Of a DNA stretch of 42,590 nt, positions 33,028 through 41,192 are shown piece by piece. Position 1 is the first letter of the stretch. Each line of letters starts with the position of its first letter. This DNA is from Candidatus Nanohalarchaeota archaeon (GTDB lineage: Archaea; Nanohalarchaeota; Nanosalinia; Nanosalinales; JAFCCC01), in assembly GCA_017610385.1 (NCBI GenBank), contig JAFCCC010000010.1:1-42590 (forward strand), read 5' to 3'. A program made the translations under genes and the position numbers. The notes beneath the pieces were generated by a model. That model saw nothing but the letters and a program-made list of their open reading frames with translations, was not told the origin of the DNA and searched no databases.

Positions 33028-34485
33028 CTACCCTTTAATAGAAATCAGTGGCTTAACACGAGCCACTTTTAAGGCGATACCGGAATTATGCATAACATCA
33101 ACAACATCAGTCGCATCTTTGTAGGCGCCAGGTGCCTCTTCTGAAATCCCCGAGAAACTATGACCCCGAATTATAATTCCTTTCTTTTCCAAATCTTTTA
33201 AAAGATCTTCTGCTCTCCATGTTTTTTTAGCTTGCATTCTAGACATGTTTCTTCCTGCACCATGAATCGCAGATCCAAAAGTGTCATCCATTCCTTTTTG
33301 AGTACCATGCAAAATGTATGAACAAGTACCCATAGTTCCTCCAACTAAAACTGGTTGACCGATTTTTCTATACTCTCTAGGTACTTCTTTTCTTCCAGGA
33401 CCAAACGCCCGAGTAGCACCTTTTCTTAAAACTAACAGTTCCTTATTCTTTCCATTTATAGAATGTTTTTCTAATTTTGCAGTATTATGCCCAACTTCAT
33501 AAAATGTTTCAATTTCAGTTTCATCAATTCCAAAAACTCTAGAAGTTGTTTCTCTTGCTAAATGAGCTAAAACTTGTCTATTTGCAAAAGCACAATTAGT
33601 ACCGCAATTAACCGCACTAAAATATTTTTGTCCTTCTTCGCTTTGAATGGGTGCACAAACCAATTCCCTTTCTCTAATTGGAATTTTATATTTCAAACTT
33701 GCTTCATGAAGTTCTTTCAAGTAATCTGTTCCTATCTGATGTCCTAAGGCTCGTGAGCCACAATGTAATGAAATTAAAATCTGACCTTTTTCTAACCCAT
33801 AAATCCTAGCAGCGTCTTCATCAAATATTTCGTCAACGTATTGAATTTCTAGGTAATGATTTCCAGAACCCAGCGTTCCAATTTGCTTGAATTGTCGTCT
33901 TTTAGCTAAATCACTTACAACTCCAGGATCTGAATTTTTCACTTTTCCATTATTTTCTATAAAATTCAAATCCCCTTTGATTCCATATCCCCTTTCAATA
34001 GAATATTCTGCACCTTTTACTAAAACCTCATCAATCTGATCTTTAGTTAACCTTATTTTTCCAGTAGAGCCCAATCCCGCAGGAATAGTTCTAAATAATT
34101 CTTCTGCAAAACTCTTTTTTTTCTTTTCCACGTCTTCCTTTTTTAATGTAGTTCTAAGAGTTCTGACGCCGCAATTTATGTCAAACCCAACGCCTGCAAC
34201 GCTTATAACTCCTTTTTCAATATCAAATGCACCTACACCCCCAATCGGAAAACCATACCCAGGATGAACGTCACTCATCGCCATAGCTGCTTTTTGAATT
34301 CCAGGCAAACACGCCACATTAGCAATTTGTTTTAATGCATTCCATTCTTTACCTGCTTTAAGATCGTCTACTAAATGAGCTATGATTCCTTTATTTCCAT
34401 AAATTCTTCCTGGAACCAACATATCCTCCATTTTTGGGATTTCATATACATATTCTGAAATTTTTTTTACAGTAATTTCCCCCAC
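33028..34485 (-). CDS. rtcB: tRNA-splicing ligase RtcB
   Basis: 485 aa from the GTG at 34485, preceded by AGGTGAT at ribosome-site distance; an upstream ATG at 34512 would overlap archease. GTP-dependent ligase that joins tRNA exon halves (2',3'-cyclic phosphate to 5'-OH). Motifs: SDVHPGYGFPIGGVGAFD, GVGFDINCGVR (Mn site Cys), GTLGSGNHYLEIQ, LHCGSRALGHQIG and HGAGRNMSR with the likely guanylylated His. Immediately follows archease. It is the natural partner of the intron-rich tRNAs here. Confidence 0.97.
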   Translation of the reverse strand: MGEITVKKISEYVYEIPKMEDMLVPGRIYGNKGIIAHLVDDLKAGKEWNALKQIANVACLPGIQKAAMAMSDVHPGYGFPIGGVGAFDIEKGVISVAGVGFDINCGVRTLRTTLKKEDVEKKKKSFAEELFRTIPAGLGSTGKIRLTKDQIDEVLVKGAEYSIERGYGIKGDLNFIENNGKVKNSDPGVVSDLAKRRQFKQIGTLGSGNHYLEIQYVDEIFDEDAARIYGLEKGQILISLHCGSRALGHQIGTDYLKELHEASLKYKIPIRERELVCAPIQSEEGQKYFSAVNCGTNCAFANRQVLAHLARETTSRVFGIDETEIETFYEVGHNTAKLEKHSINGKNKELLVLRKGATRAFGPGRKEVPREYRKIGQPVLVGGTMGTCSYILHGTQKGMDDTFGSAIHGAGRNMSRMQAKKTWRAEDLLKDLEKKGIIIRGHSFSGISEEAPGAYKDATDVVDVMHNSGIALKVARVKPLISIKG

Positions 34486-34493
34486 AATATCAC

Positions 34494-34913
34494 CTATATA
34501 TCCAATACACATCGCACATAATATTTAGTATCTCTTTTTTTAACTCTTAACCCAGAATAAGTTGCAGCTTTTACTTCAGTTTTAATTCCATGTTTGTTCT
34601 GATCTAATTTTTCTCCATATGCTTTGCCTAATAATTCCAAATGACCCCGACTATTCATTATAGTAATTTCAAACTTTGAAAATAACATGTTTTCAATGCC
34701 CGCTTTTCCCAACAATTCATTTAAAAATTCCACGAAAAGCGTTTCAATATCTCTAGCAGAACAGAATAATTTTACAGGAACTTTCGACTTAACAGTGTTT
34801 ATTTCACACATTACATTAAACATTGCTTTAGCGCCCTCTGTGAATGCTTCCTCTAAAGATATACCAATTCCTTCTATTCCAATATCTGCTTCATGTTCTA
34901 AATATCTGTACAT
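34494..34913 (-). CDS. Archease, RtcB activator
   Basis: 139 aa, standard length. HEADIGIEGIGISLEEAFTE at the N-terminus carries the acidic metal-binding residue, and the C-terminus ends TKYYVRCVLDI with the second acidic ligand. Speeds guanylylation and turnover of RtcB. Upstream of rtcB, with the stop 8 nt before the GTG start, so one transcript. Confidence 0.95.
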   Translation of the reverse strand: MYRYLEHEADIGIEGIGISLEEAFTEGAKAMFNVMCEINTVKSKVPVKLFCSARDIETLFVEFLNELLGKAGIENMLFSKFEITIMNSRGHLELLGKAYGEKLDQNKHGIKTEVKAATYSGLRVKKRDTKYYVRCVLDI

Positions 34914-34942
34914 TATTATTACATTATTTTCCGAGGTTCAGA

Positions 34943-34950
34943 TTTATATT
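34943..34950 (+). promoter_or_regulatory. TATA box of the NUDIX gene
   Basis: TTTATATT 25-32 nt before the ATG at 34975. Confidence 0.5.
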
Positions 34951-34974
34951 TCTTTATTTCCATTGATTTTTAAA

Positions 34975-35622
34975 ATGAACAAAAATGATGAAATTATATT
35001 GGTTGTGAGTCGTGAGAACTTATTTCAAGAAGGACTTTTTGAAGGATATAGACTTGCAACAGATCTCGATTATGAATCTCGCATTCTAAGGTTTTTAGAA
35101 TATAAAAGAAGAGGAAATATGGAAGGAAATGCAGAATATAAACAACCAATTCCATATATGCTGTTGATAAATAGGGTATTGAGAAAAGTTTTTGCGTATA
35201 AACGAGCTGAAAATGAAAGATATGTTGAGAAAAGATTAAAGGGGATGTGGTCTTTGGGTGTGGGTGGTCATATACAAAAAGGTGATGAATCTGATGGATC
35301 TCCGATTTGGGGTGGGCTTTTTAGAGAATTACAAGAAGAAATTAGTACCCCCCTCAAAGGAACTCCTTATGTATTAGGTTATATAAATTCTGAAGGAAAT
35401 GCGGTAGGCAAAGATCATTTTGGAATATTGTATATTGTTGAAACCGATTCTATAGAGGTTTATCCAAAGGGGTCCGAAATAGCAGAAGGTCGTTTAATGA
35501 GTTTGGAAGAACTAACACAGATTTTAACTTCTTCAGATTGTATTCTAGAGGAGTGGTCAGAGATTGCATTAGAACCCCTAAAAATTACTTTAAGAAATTC
35601 AGAGATTGTTCAACAGGAATAA
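34975..35622 (+). CDS. NUDIX hydrolase-like protein
   Basis: 215 aa from the ATG at 34975, chosen over an upstream frame that overlaps archease because a TATA box fits leaderless start here. The Nudix box is recognisable at 98-124: GGHIQKGDE... with the catalytic helix GLFRELQEEIS (114-124; Arg117, Glu118, Glu121, Glu122). The box has a longer gap before the helix than the classical GX5E spacing. The N-terminal half (1-90) is a family-specific extension. Nucleotide substrate unknown. Confidence 0.8.
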   Translation: MNKNDEIILVVSRENLFQEGLFEGYRLATDLDYESRILRFLEYKRRGNMEGNAEYKQPIPYMLLINRVLRKVFAYKRAENERYVEKRLKGMWSLGVGGHIQKGDESDGSPIWGGLFRELQEEISTPLKGTPYVLGYINSEGNAVGKDHFGILYIVETDSIEVYPKGSEIAEGRLMSLEELTQILTSSDCILEEWSEIALEPLKITLRNSEIVQQE

Positions 35623-35703
35623 ACTCTCATAGATTATATGCCCTAAAGTTCTTTAAATGAAAGATATTTAAATCAATTTTACCTTAATTTTTGTTGGGTA
35701 AAC

Positions 35704-35904
35704 ATGACTGTTTCCGGTTATTTAAAATGTAGGCATTGTGGTTCTGTTTTCGAGAGAGATTGTACAGATCCAGAAGTTACATTTTTATTAAGATTAGATA
35801 AATGTAGTAATTGTGGTAAAAGGTCGATTTACGGTTATTTTTCTGGTAGACAGGATCCTAAATTTTGGGAAAAACATCCCTCAAAATTATGGCAACTTCT
35901 TTAA
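35704..35904 (+). CDS. 66-aa zinc-ribbon protein
   Basis: Two knuckles, CRHCG (9-13) and CSNCG (34-38), separated by 20 residues, then an aromatic tail (FSGRQDPKFWEKHPSKLWQ). Typical of small archaeal zinc ribbons. TATA-like ATATTTAAAT at 35664-35673. Same strand as the NUDIX gene, 81 nt downstream. Function unknown. Confidence 0.7.
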   Translation: MTVSGYLKCRHCGSVFERDCTDPEVTFLLRLDKCSNCGKRSIYGYFSGRQDPKFWEKHPSKLWQLL

Positions 35905-36024
35905 TTTTTAGTTTAGAAAGCATAAAATTCTTGCATTGTAGAATGTGAAAAATTCTTCAATTTAAAGAATAAAAATTATTTGCTTTATACAATACATACC
36001 TATTTTATAGAATACAAATATGTT

Positions 36025-36795
36025 TTATAAAATAAAATACAAAATCACGCTTATAATTCCCATAATCCAGCAATAATACGAGAATAAATGAAATTTTCCT
36101 TCTTTAATTACGGTAATTAGATATTTTAATGCGAAATACCCGACTGCTCCTGCACAGAATGCACCAATAATCATAGGGAACCAGTTAGAGCTATGCATCT
36201 GCGGTAATTCTAAAAGTGCAGCACCTAAAATTGCAGGAATTGAAAGTAAGAATGAGAATTTTATTGCCTCTTCTTTGTTAATTTTTAGTAGTAAAGAAGA
36301 ACTTATTGTTGAGCCGCTTCTAGAAACTCCTGGAATAACTGCTATTGCCTGCGCTACTCCAATCAATATTGAATGCCACCATTTCAGTTCCTTTTTACCG
36401 ACCCATTTCTCTGAAATAAAGAGGAACGTTCCCGTAAACAATAGAGCAAGACCAACGGCCAATAAATTATAAAATAACTGTGTTATGAACGTTCTCAAAA
36501 AGAATCCAACTAATGCAATTGGAACAGATCCAAGTAGGATAAATATAGCAAGTTTTCCATATTTACTTTTAAAATTCAGAGTGAAAATCGCTTTTAAAAT
36601 TTCCAAAATATCTTTCCAGAATACAATAAAGATTACAGACAAAGTCGCCAAATGTAAAATAACATCAAAAGTGACAGTTCCTTGTAATTTAAATAAATTT
36701 TGAATTATAGCTAAGTGACCAGAACTAGAAACAGGTAACCATTCTGTAATTCCCTGAACAATTCCTAAAATAATCGCATGCCAAACCTGCAACAT
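36025..36795 (-). CDS. UppP/BacA-type polyprenyl-PP phosphatase
   Basis: 256-aa integral membrane protein, about seven to eight helices. Both catalytic signatures are present: GIVQGITEWLPVSSSGHLAI (about 11-30, with the Glu and Ser/His) and PGVSRSGSTIS (about 155-165, with Arg). In bacteria it recycles undecaprenyl pyrophosphate; in archaea it probably acts on the polyprenyl carrier of glycosylation. Confidence 0.94.
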   Translation of the reverse strand: MLQVWHAIILGIVQGITEWLPVSSSGHLAIIQNLFKLQGTVTFDVILHLATLSVIFIVFWKDILEILKAIFTLNFKSKYGKLAIFILLGSVPIALVGFFLRTFITQLFYNLLAVGLALLFTGTFLFISEKWVGKKELKWWHSILIGVAQAIAVIPGVSRSGSTISSSLLLKINKEEAIKFSFLLSIPAILGAALLELPQMHSSNWFPMIIGAFCAGAVGYFALKYLITVIKEGKFHLFSYYCWIMGIISVILYFIL

Positions 36796-37012
36796 AAATT
36801 TAATTTCGTTTTAGACTTAAAGAAGATTTGCAAGTTTTTTAATATCTCTATTTGCAACGCGTGTATAACTTTGGGTCGTTTTAACTTTTTATTGGCCACA
36901 CAAGCACATAGCTTCGACTTAAATATAAAAAATTCACTTTAACATCCAAAAATACGGTTAACTGTATAATTGCTGCATAGAATGGTTGTTAGACGAAATT
37001 GATTTCTGGCGT
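36796..37012. other. Spacer with attC-like and inverted-repeat ends
   Basis: No gene. On the minus strand GTCTAAC (36983-36989), resembling an attC R'' box, lies 10 nt beyond the 14-nt repeat arm 36999-37012. GGGTCGTTTTAAC at about 36875-36887 resembles GGGTCGTTTAAC at 37645-37656 on the other side of the toxin-antitoxin module. Confidence 0.35.
36999..37012. repeat. Left arm of 14-nt inverted repeat
   Basis: TTGATTTCTGGCGT, perfectly inverted at 37563-37576. The pair brackets the toxin-antitoxin module; this arm abuts the toxin stop codon. Confidence 0.8.
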
Positions 37013-37267
37013 TTATATCTTTTTATATATATTTTTTCTGTGTCCAATTAAAGTTATTTCAATTCTTTTAGAATTATTATCACTATCTGCAATCGCCCTA
37101 TAATCACCAATTCTTACTTTATAATCATTTCTATCAGTTAATCTCTCAAAAAAATGATGTGGATTTTCCTTGGTCGATATACTTTTAGCTCATATGCGTT
37201 TAGCTAAGCTCTTTTCAGCTTTTTCTAGAAAATCTAACGCTTCAGGATCAAAAATTACTTTGAACAT
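37013..37267 (-). pseudogene. RelE/ParE-type toxin with an internal stop
   Basis: 85 codons. Residues after the interruption, ENPHHFFERLTDRNDYKVRIGDYRAIAD and IEITLIGHRKNIYKK, match RelE/ParE toxins. Codon 26 is TGA (37190-37192) where relatives have an aromatic or other residue after AKRI, so the protein is cut before its catalytic half. Everything else is in frame. UGA is used as a stop elsewhere here, so recoding is unlikely. It starts immediately after the antitoxin stop. Confidence 0.8.
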
Positions 37268-37507
37268 TTAAAAGCCTAGCCTCTTTCTTGCTTCTTCCTC
37301 AGTTACAAAATTACCATCTTTTATTCTTTTTCTAGCTTTTTCAATAGATTCAATTGCTTCTTTACTTAATTCAGGTTGAGTCTTAGCTTTTTTTGCAATA
37401 TATATCATTTTTTTAATTAATTCATCATAACTTTCATTTTTATATTCTCTAAACTGGTCTAACTGGTGTTTAGTATTTCCATGAACTTTAATTGTTGTAG
37501 CTTCCAT
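37268..37507 (-). CDS. Antitoxin of the RelE-type module
   Basis: 79 aa from the ATG at 37507. The N-terminus TTIKVHGNTKHQLDQFREYK looks like a ribbon-helix-helix DNA-binding arm; the C-terminus, with KRIKDGNFVTEEEARKRLGF, is the flexible toxin-binding tail seen in VapB/RelB-type antitoxins. Start chosen after the operator-like palindrome; a longer frame would read through the promoter. Intact although its toxin is not. Confidence 0.85.
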   Translation of the reverse strand: MEATTIKVHGNTKHQLDQFREYKNESYDELIKKMIYIAKKAKTQPELSKEAIESIEKARKRIKDGNFVTEEEARKRLGF

Positions 37508-37518
37508 AAATCTCACCG

Positions 37519-37548
37519 TATACTTTAGTATATTTAAGTATATATAAA
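37519..37548 (-). promoter_or_regulatory. Antitoxin promoter and operator-like palindrome
   Basis: TATACTT (37519-37525) and AAGTATA (37536-37542) are inverted, overlapping a TATA-like ATTTATATATA (37540-37549), just before the antitoxin ATG. This is the layout of toxin-antitoxin autoregulation. Confidence 0.5.
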
Positions 37549-37562
37549 TCTTTCTATTTTTT

Positions 37563-37576
37563 ACGCCAGAAATCAA
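37563..37576. repeat. Right arm of 14-nt inverted repeat
   Basis: ACGCCAGAAATCAA, the perfect inverse of 36999-37012. Confidence 0.8.
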
Positions 37577-37865
37577 CTCTCTCGCTCCGTTCGAGCCACA
37601 TTGTATTCTCGCTCCATTTTTATGCTATGCTAAAAATTCCGCTCGGGTCGTTTAACAGCAATTTAACGGCCCGCTCGTTGCACTTCACACACCCAAATTC
37701 TTAACCTACTACAACACCCTATCCTGCACGAGCTGTGGTATGCCTCATCTCGATGTCGCACCCTACAAGAACTTCGTTAAATTGCAACGTTATATCTAAT
37801 TGTGAGTGCTATTGGTTTGACTGCCAAAGGTGTTTTGTGAAATATAGATCTATTTAGTTTTAATA
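37577..37865. other. GC-richer attC-like island
   Basis: 289 nt, no gene, visibly richer in G+C than its surroundings. Contains GCAATTTAACG (37655-37665) and its perfect inverse CGTTAAATTGC (37773-37783). The ATTTAAC and GTTAAAT parts fit the R''/R' consensus of integron attC sites at about 122 nt spacing. Inside, GCTCG-T-TGCA pairs with TGCA-CGAGC. Repeated CGCTC words and an ATTTTTA/TAAAAAT hairpin lie at 37595-37650. Confidence 0.45.
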
Positions 37866-39233
37866 TTAATTTTCTGTCTTGGCATTAAGCAATTTCGTTA
37901 GTGCAGCTTGAGCTGCAGTAATTAATGGATAAATTGTTGGCGCTGCAGTCAAAAGAGGATGCGTTGCAATTTGTAAAATGTCAAAATTGTAAATTGTCGT
38001 CTCTTTTTGGATTGCTAATGCAAGTATATTTATCATTTCACCAGCACTCTGTGGACCCTTAATTAGACCACCCAATAATAATCCGGATTTTTTAGAAAAA
38101 ATAAGTTTAACTTTAATCTTATGGGTATTCGGTAATGTGCCTGGATGGTGGTTCATTGCCTCACTTTCTCCTATTACTATGTCAAATCCTTCTGATTTAG
38201 CTTTTTGTTCATTCAAACCTGCAATACCCGTCATTACTCCAGAAACTTCTGTTGAAAAAACAGCCAAAGTTCCACTATTTTTGATTAAATTCTCTTTTCG
38301 ATACAGATTAGCAGCCGCAATTCTTGCTTCATGGCACGCAGTTGATGCAAGCATTACTGGAACATATTTTTTAGTTAATAAACTTTTGGTTTCCGCACAA
38401 TCTCCTATTGCAAAAACATCTTTAAAACTCGTTTCCATGTATTTATTAACTTTAATTGCGCCATATTCTCCAATTTTAATTCCTGCATCTATTGCTAAAT
38501 ACACATTTGGTCTTGCACCTATGGAAAAGATAACCAAATCCGCTGGAATTTTCTTATTTTTTAATTTTACAAATTCTACGGAATCTTTTCCTAAAATTTC
38601 TTGTACTTCTGCACCAGGGTAAATTTTTACACCTTTTTCTTTTAATTTTTCTTCAATGTCAATCGCAAATTCTTTGTCAAAAGTTTTTATTAAACAATGC
38701 CGCGATCTTTCCACAATTGAAATATTCAATTTTTTAATACTACTTAATTCTTCTGCAAATTCAATACCTATAAATCCACCACCAATAATTACAATATTTT
38801 TTGACTTCAATACCGCCTCTCGAAACGTTTTTAAATACTCAAAATCTTTTTTGATATGCCAAACGCCTTTTTTATTTATGCCTTTAATAGAAAGCAAAAT
38901 GGATTTAGAACCAGTAGCTAAAATTAATTTATCATAACTTATGTGTTTTTCATTTGCCAAAGTCACGTTTTTTTCAGCAGGATTAATTGAAGTTACCCGT
39001 ACAACTGAAATTTCAACTTTGTTTAGCCTAAGAGTCTTATCTGACAACAAATCTTTTTCAACAGAATCTAACCGATTAAAGATATAGGGAATGCCACATG
39101 GAATTACCTCTTTCTCTTTCTCTCGAAGTAACATAATTTTCTTTTTGGGGTTATTTTTTCTAGCAGTGACTGCTGCTACAATTCCTGCAGGACCCCCACC
39201 AACAATTAAAATATCTGTCTTATGTATCTGCAT
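37866..39233 (-). CDS. FAD-dependent disulfide-type oxidoreductase
   Basis: 455 aa; CoA-disulfide reductase / NADH oxidase-like family. FAD-binding GGGPAGIVAA (12-21), redox Cys46 in IPCGIPY, NAD-binding IIGGGFIGIEFAEE (about 149-162) and the FAD-ribityl AIGDCAE motif (about 292-298); a C-terminal dimerisation domain. The single active cysteine separates it from glutathione-reductase types. The natural substrate (CoA disulfide, oxygen, sulfur species) cannot be told. Stand-alone. Confidence 0.88.
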   Translation of the reverse strand: MQIHKTDILIVGGGPAGIVAAVTARKNNPKKKIMLLREKEKEVIPCGIPYIFNRLDSVEKDLLSDKTLRLNKVEISVVRVTSINPAEKNVTLANEKHISYDKLILATGSKSILLSIKGINKKGVWHIKKDFEYLKTFREAVLKSKNIVIIGGGFIGIEFAEELSSIKKLNISIVERSRHCLIKTFDKEFAIDIEEKLKEKGVKIYPGAEVQEILGKDSVEFVKLKNKKIPADLVIFSIGARPNVYLAIDAGIKIGEYGAIKVNKYMETSFKDVFAIGDCAETKSLLTKKYVPVMLASTACHEARIAAANLYRKENLIKNSGTLAVFSTEVSGVMTGIAGLNEQKAKSEGFDIVIGESEAMNHHPGTLPNTHKIKVKLIFSKKSGLLLGGLIKGPQSAGEMINILALAIQKETTIYNFDILQIATHPLLTAAPTIYPLITAAQAALTKLLNAKTEN

Positions 39234-39368
39234 GACTTTATATTTTCTCAGAGCGCTTAAGTAATTTTCTTTTTTATGAAAAATACTGATAATTTAAAAA
39301 TCGCTCTTTTTTGTTTTAAGCTTAATAATTCTCTTAGATTTTTATCTAGTCAAAATATTCAACTGGTT

Positions 39369-39456
39369 TGGGTCTGGGGAGAATCGAACTCCCGATCTTT
39401 GCCGTTCTCAACAACTGTTTGTGAGGGCAACATCATAACCCCTAGACCACAGACCC
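39369..39456 (-). tRNA. tRNA-Val(CAC), intron 39405-39419
   Basis: Acceptor GGGTCTG/CAGACCC; D-region GGTCTAGGGGTTATGAT; anticodon stem TTGCC/GGCAA; spliced loop CTCACAC, anticodon CAC; T-loop TTCGATT. A 15-nt intron lies at 37/38, giving a 73-nt mature tRNA. Antisense to the upstream spacer of the NSUN gene. Confidence 0.92.
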
Positions 39457-39533
39457 AACTGATAGGCACTCAACACCTCCTTAAGGTATTTGTTGACGCA
39501 GTTATAAATCATATTCTCGAAGTATTTATTAAA

Positions 39534-40451
39534 ATGACTGAAAAAATTAAACTTCCAATAGGGTTTAAAGAAAAATACGAAAAATTAACAAATTGGGCAG
39601 AATTTGGCAAGTTCTTTTATCCAGTTGAAAAATCAATTCGAGTTAATACCTTAAAAATCTCTGTTTCAGAATTAAGAAAAAGATTAGAAAAAAAATTCAA
39701 AGTAATTCAGATTCCGTGGTGTCCCGAAGGCTTTTGGATTTCTTCGAGATACAAGAATGAAATTCATTTAGGTTCTTTAGAAGAGTCTGAGCAGGGTTTA
39801 TTTTATATTCAAGAAGCAGCAAGCATGATTCCTCCTTTAGTTTTAAATCCGAAGCCAAAAGAAAAAATTCTGGATATGTGTGCTTCTCCTGGAAGTAAGA
39901 CAACCCAAATCGCACAGTATATGCAAAATAAAGGAACATTAATTGCAAATGACATAAGAAAAGACAGAATTGCAATCTTAGAAAGAAATCTAAAAAGAAC
40001 AGGATCTATTGCCGTAGTAACAATGCAACCTGGTCAGCAATTTAAAGATGTTAAATTTGATAAAATTTTAGTTGATGCACCTTGTTCTGGAACTGGAACA
40101 ATAAGAAACACTTTGAATTTCAAAGATTGGAACCCAGAAACCTTTGAACGACTCTCATTTGAACAAAAAAGTTTACTTCATAGTGCATATAATATATTGA
40201 AAAAAGGCGGCCTTTTAGTTTATTCTACTTGCTCCATGGAACCTGAAGAAAACGAGCTTGTTGTTGATTGGTTATTAAAAAGACATAAAAAAACAAATTT
40301 AGAAGAAATCACGATCAATCTAAAACGTAGCAAACCGATTCTAACATACAACAAACAAAAATTAGACACGAGAATTAAAAAAACACTTAGAATTTGGCCC
40401 CAAGATAACAATACCAGCGGTTTCTTTGTTGCCAAAATCAGAAAATTATAA
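39534..40451 (+). CDS. RNA m5C methyltransferase (NSUN/RsmB type)
   Basis: 305 aa from the ATG at 39534; the frame extends upstream across tRNA-Val but that part is not coding. SAM site DMCASPGSKT (114-123), motif IV DAPCSGTG (181-188; Cys184) and catalytic-loop STCSMEPEEN (231-240; Cys233). The two cysteines are the hallmark of m5C methyltransferases. The C-terminus RIWPQDNNTSGFFVAKIRK is typical. Target is tRNA or rRNA; no PUA domain is visible. Confidence 0.92.
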   Translation: MTEKIKLPIGFKEKYEKLTNWAEFGKFFYPVEKSIRVNTLKISVSELRKRLEKKFKVIQIPWCPEGFWISSRYKNEIHLGSLEESEQGLFYIQEAASMIPPLVLNPKPKEKILDMCASPGSKTTQIAQYMQNKGTLIANDIRKDRIAILERNLKRTGSIAVVTMQPGQQFKDVKFDKILVDAPCSGTGTIRNTLNFKDWNPETFERLSFEQKSLLHSAYNILKKGGLLVYSTCSMEPEENELVVDWLLKRHKKTNLEEITINLKRSKPILTYNKQKLDTRIKKTLRIWPQDNNTSGFFVAKIRKL

Positions 40452-41099
40452 TCTTTCTAATTTAGACTCTAATTCAGATAGTGATTGAATTGAATTTTCA
40501 TTATCCCAATATTTCATCTTACGATCTACTAAAATACTCTTAAATCCAAATTCTTCCGCAGCTTGTACATCATTTTCCAAATTGTCACCCACCAGGACAA
40601 TTTCATCTTTCTGCAATCCTGTTTTTTTAAGCACCAACTCAAAGAAATCAAAATTCGGCTTTAACAGGCCAACATCACATGACTTAATAACAACATCAAA
40701 AAGAGCACTTACATTATATTTTTTATTAAGAATCTCAAAACTTTTGCCAGTAGTATTTGTTAATAACACCAACTTAAATTTTGATCTTAATTTCTCTAAT
40801 GTTTCCAAGACTTCAGGAAATGCCATTTTATTTGACTCATTAAGTCTTTTCAAAGTGAATCCCAAGCGATCCTTTAAGTCTTCATTCGGATTAATGCCTA
40901 CATCATTAAGTAAGTTTCTTGTAGGTTCTTCAAAATCTGAAAAATTTTCAGTCATAAAATGCTTTTCAAATAATCTAGAAAAACGAGGATTGTGCATTGA
41001 GAATCCTATTTCATTAGCAAAGCTCTCAAAAGGATGGCTCTGTGCAGAGTGATAAAACAATGTATTCCAACAATCAAATACTATGGCTTTCAATGGCAC
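40446..41099 (-). CDS. HAD-superfamily hydrolase
   Basis: 217 aa. Motif I FDCWNTL (8-14; nucleophile Asp9, second Asp replaced by Trp as in the haloacid-dehalogenase/YjjG branch), motif II LLTNTT, motif III Lys in KPNFDFF and motif IV GDNLENDV. A helical cap lies at about 18-85. Substrate unknown. Overlaps the NSUN stop by 6 nt tail-to-tail; divergent from the 409-aa gene. Confidence 0.88.
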   Translation of the reverse strand: MPLKAIVFDCWNTLFYHSAQSHPFESFANEIGFSMHNPRFSRLFEKHFMTENFSDFEEPTRNLLNDVGINPNEDLKDRLGFTLKRLNESNKMAFPEVLETLEKLRSKFKLVLLTNTTGKSFEILNKKYNVSALFDVVIKSCDVGLLKPNFDFFELVLKKTGLQKDEIVLVGDNLENDVQAAEEFGFKSILVDRKMKYWDNENSIQSLSELESKLERL

Positions 41100-41192
41100 A
41101 CTTAACCTATATGTTATAAAATATATAAAGAAAGAGTATATACTTTTTATTAGATAACAACGGTTAAAAAAACGACTTTCTAGTAGTAATAT

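Noticed and set aside
37190-37192. Selenocysteine or UGA recoding in the toxin
   Set aside because: No SECIS-like element seen and UGA ends other genes here; a nonsense mutation is simpler.
39276-39533. N-terminal extension of the NSUN protein
   Set aside because: It would translate antisense tRNA-Val; family similarity begins at the ATG at 39534.
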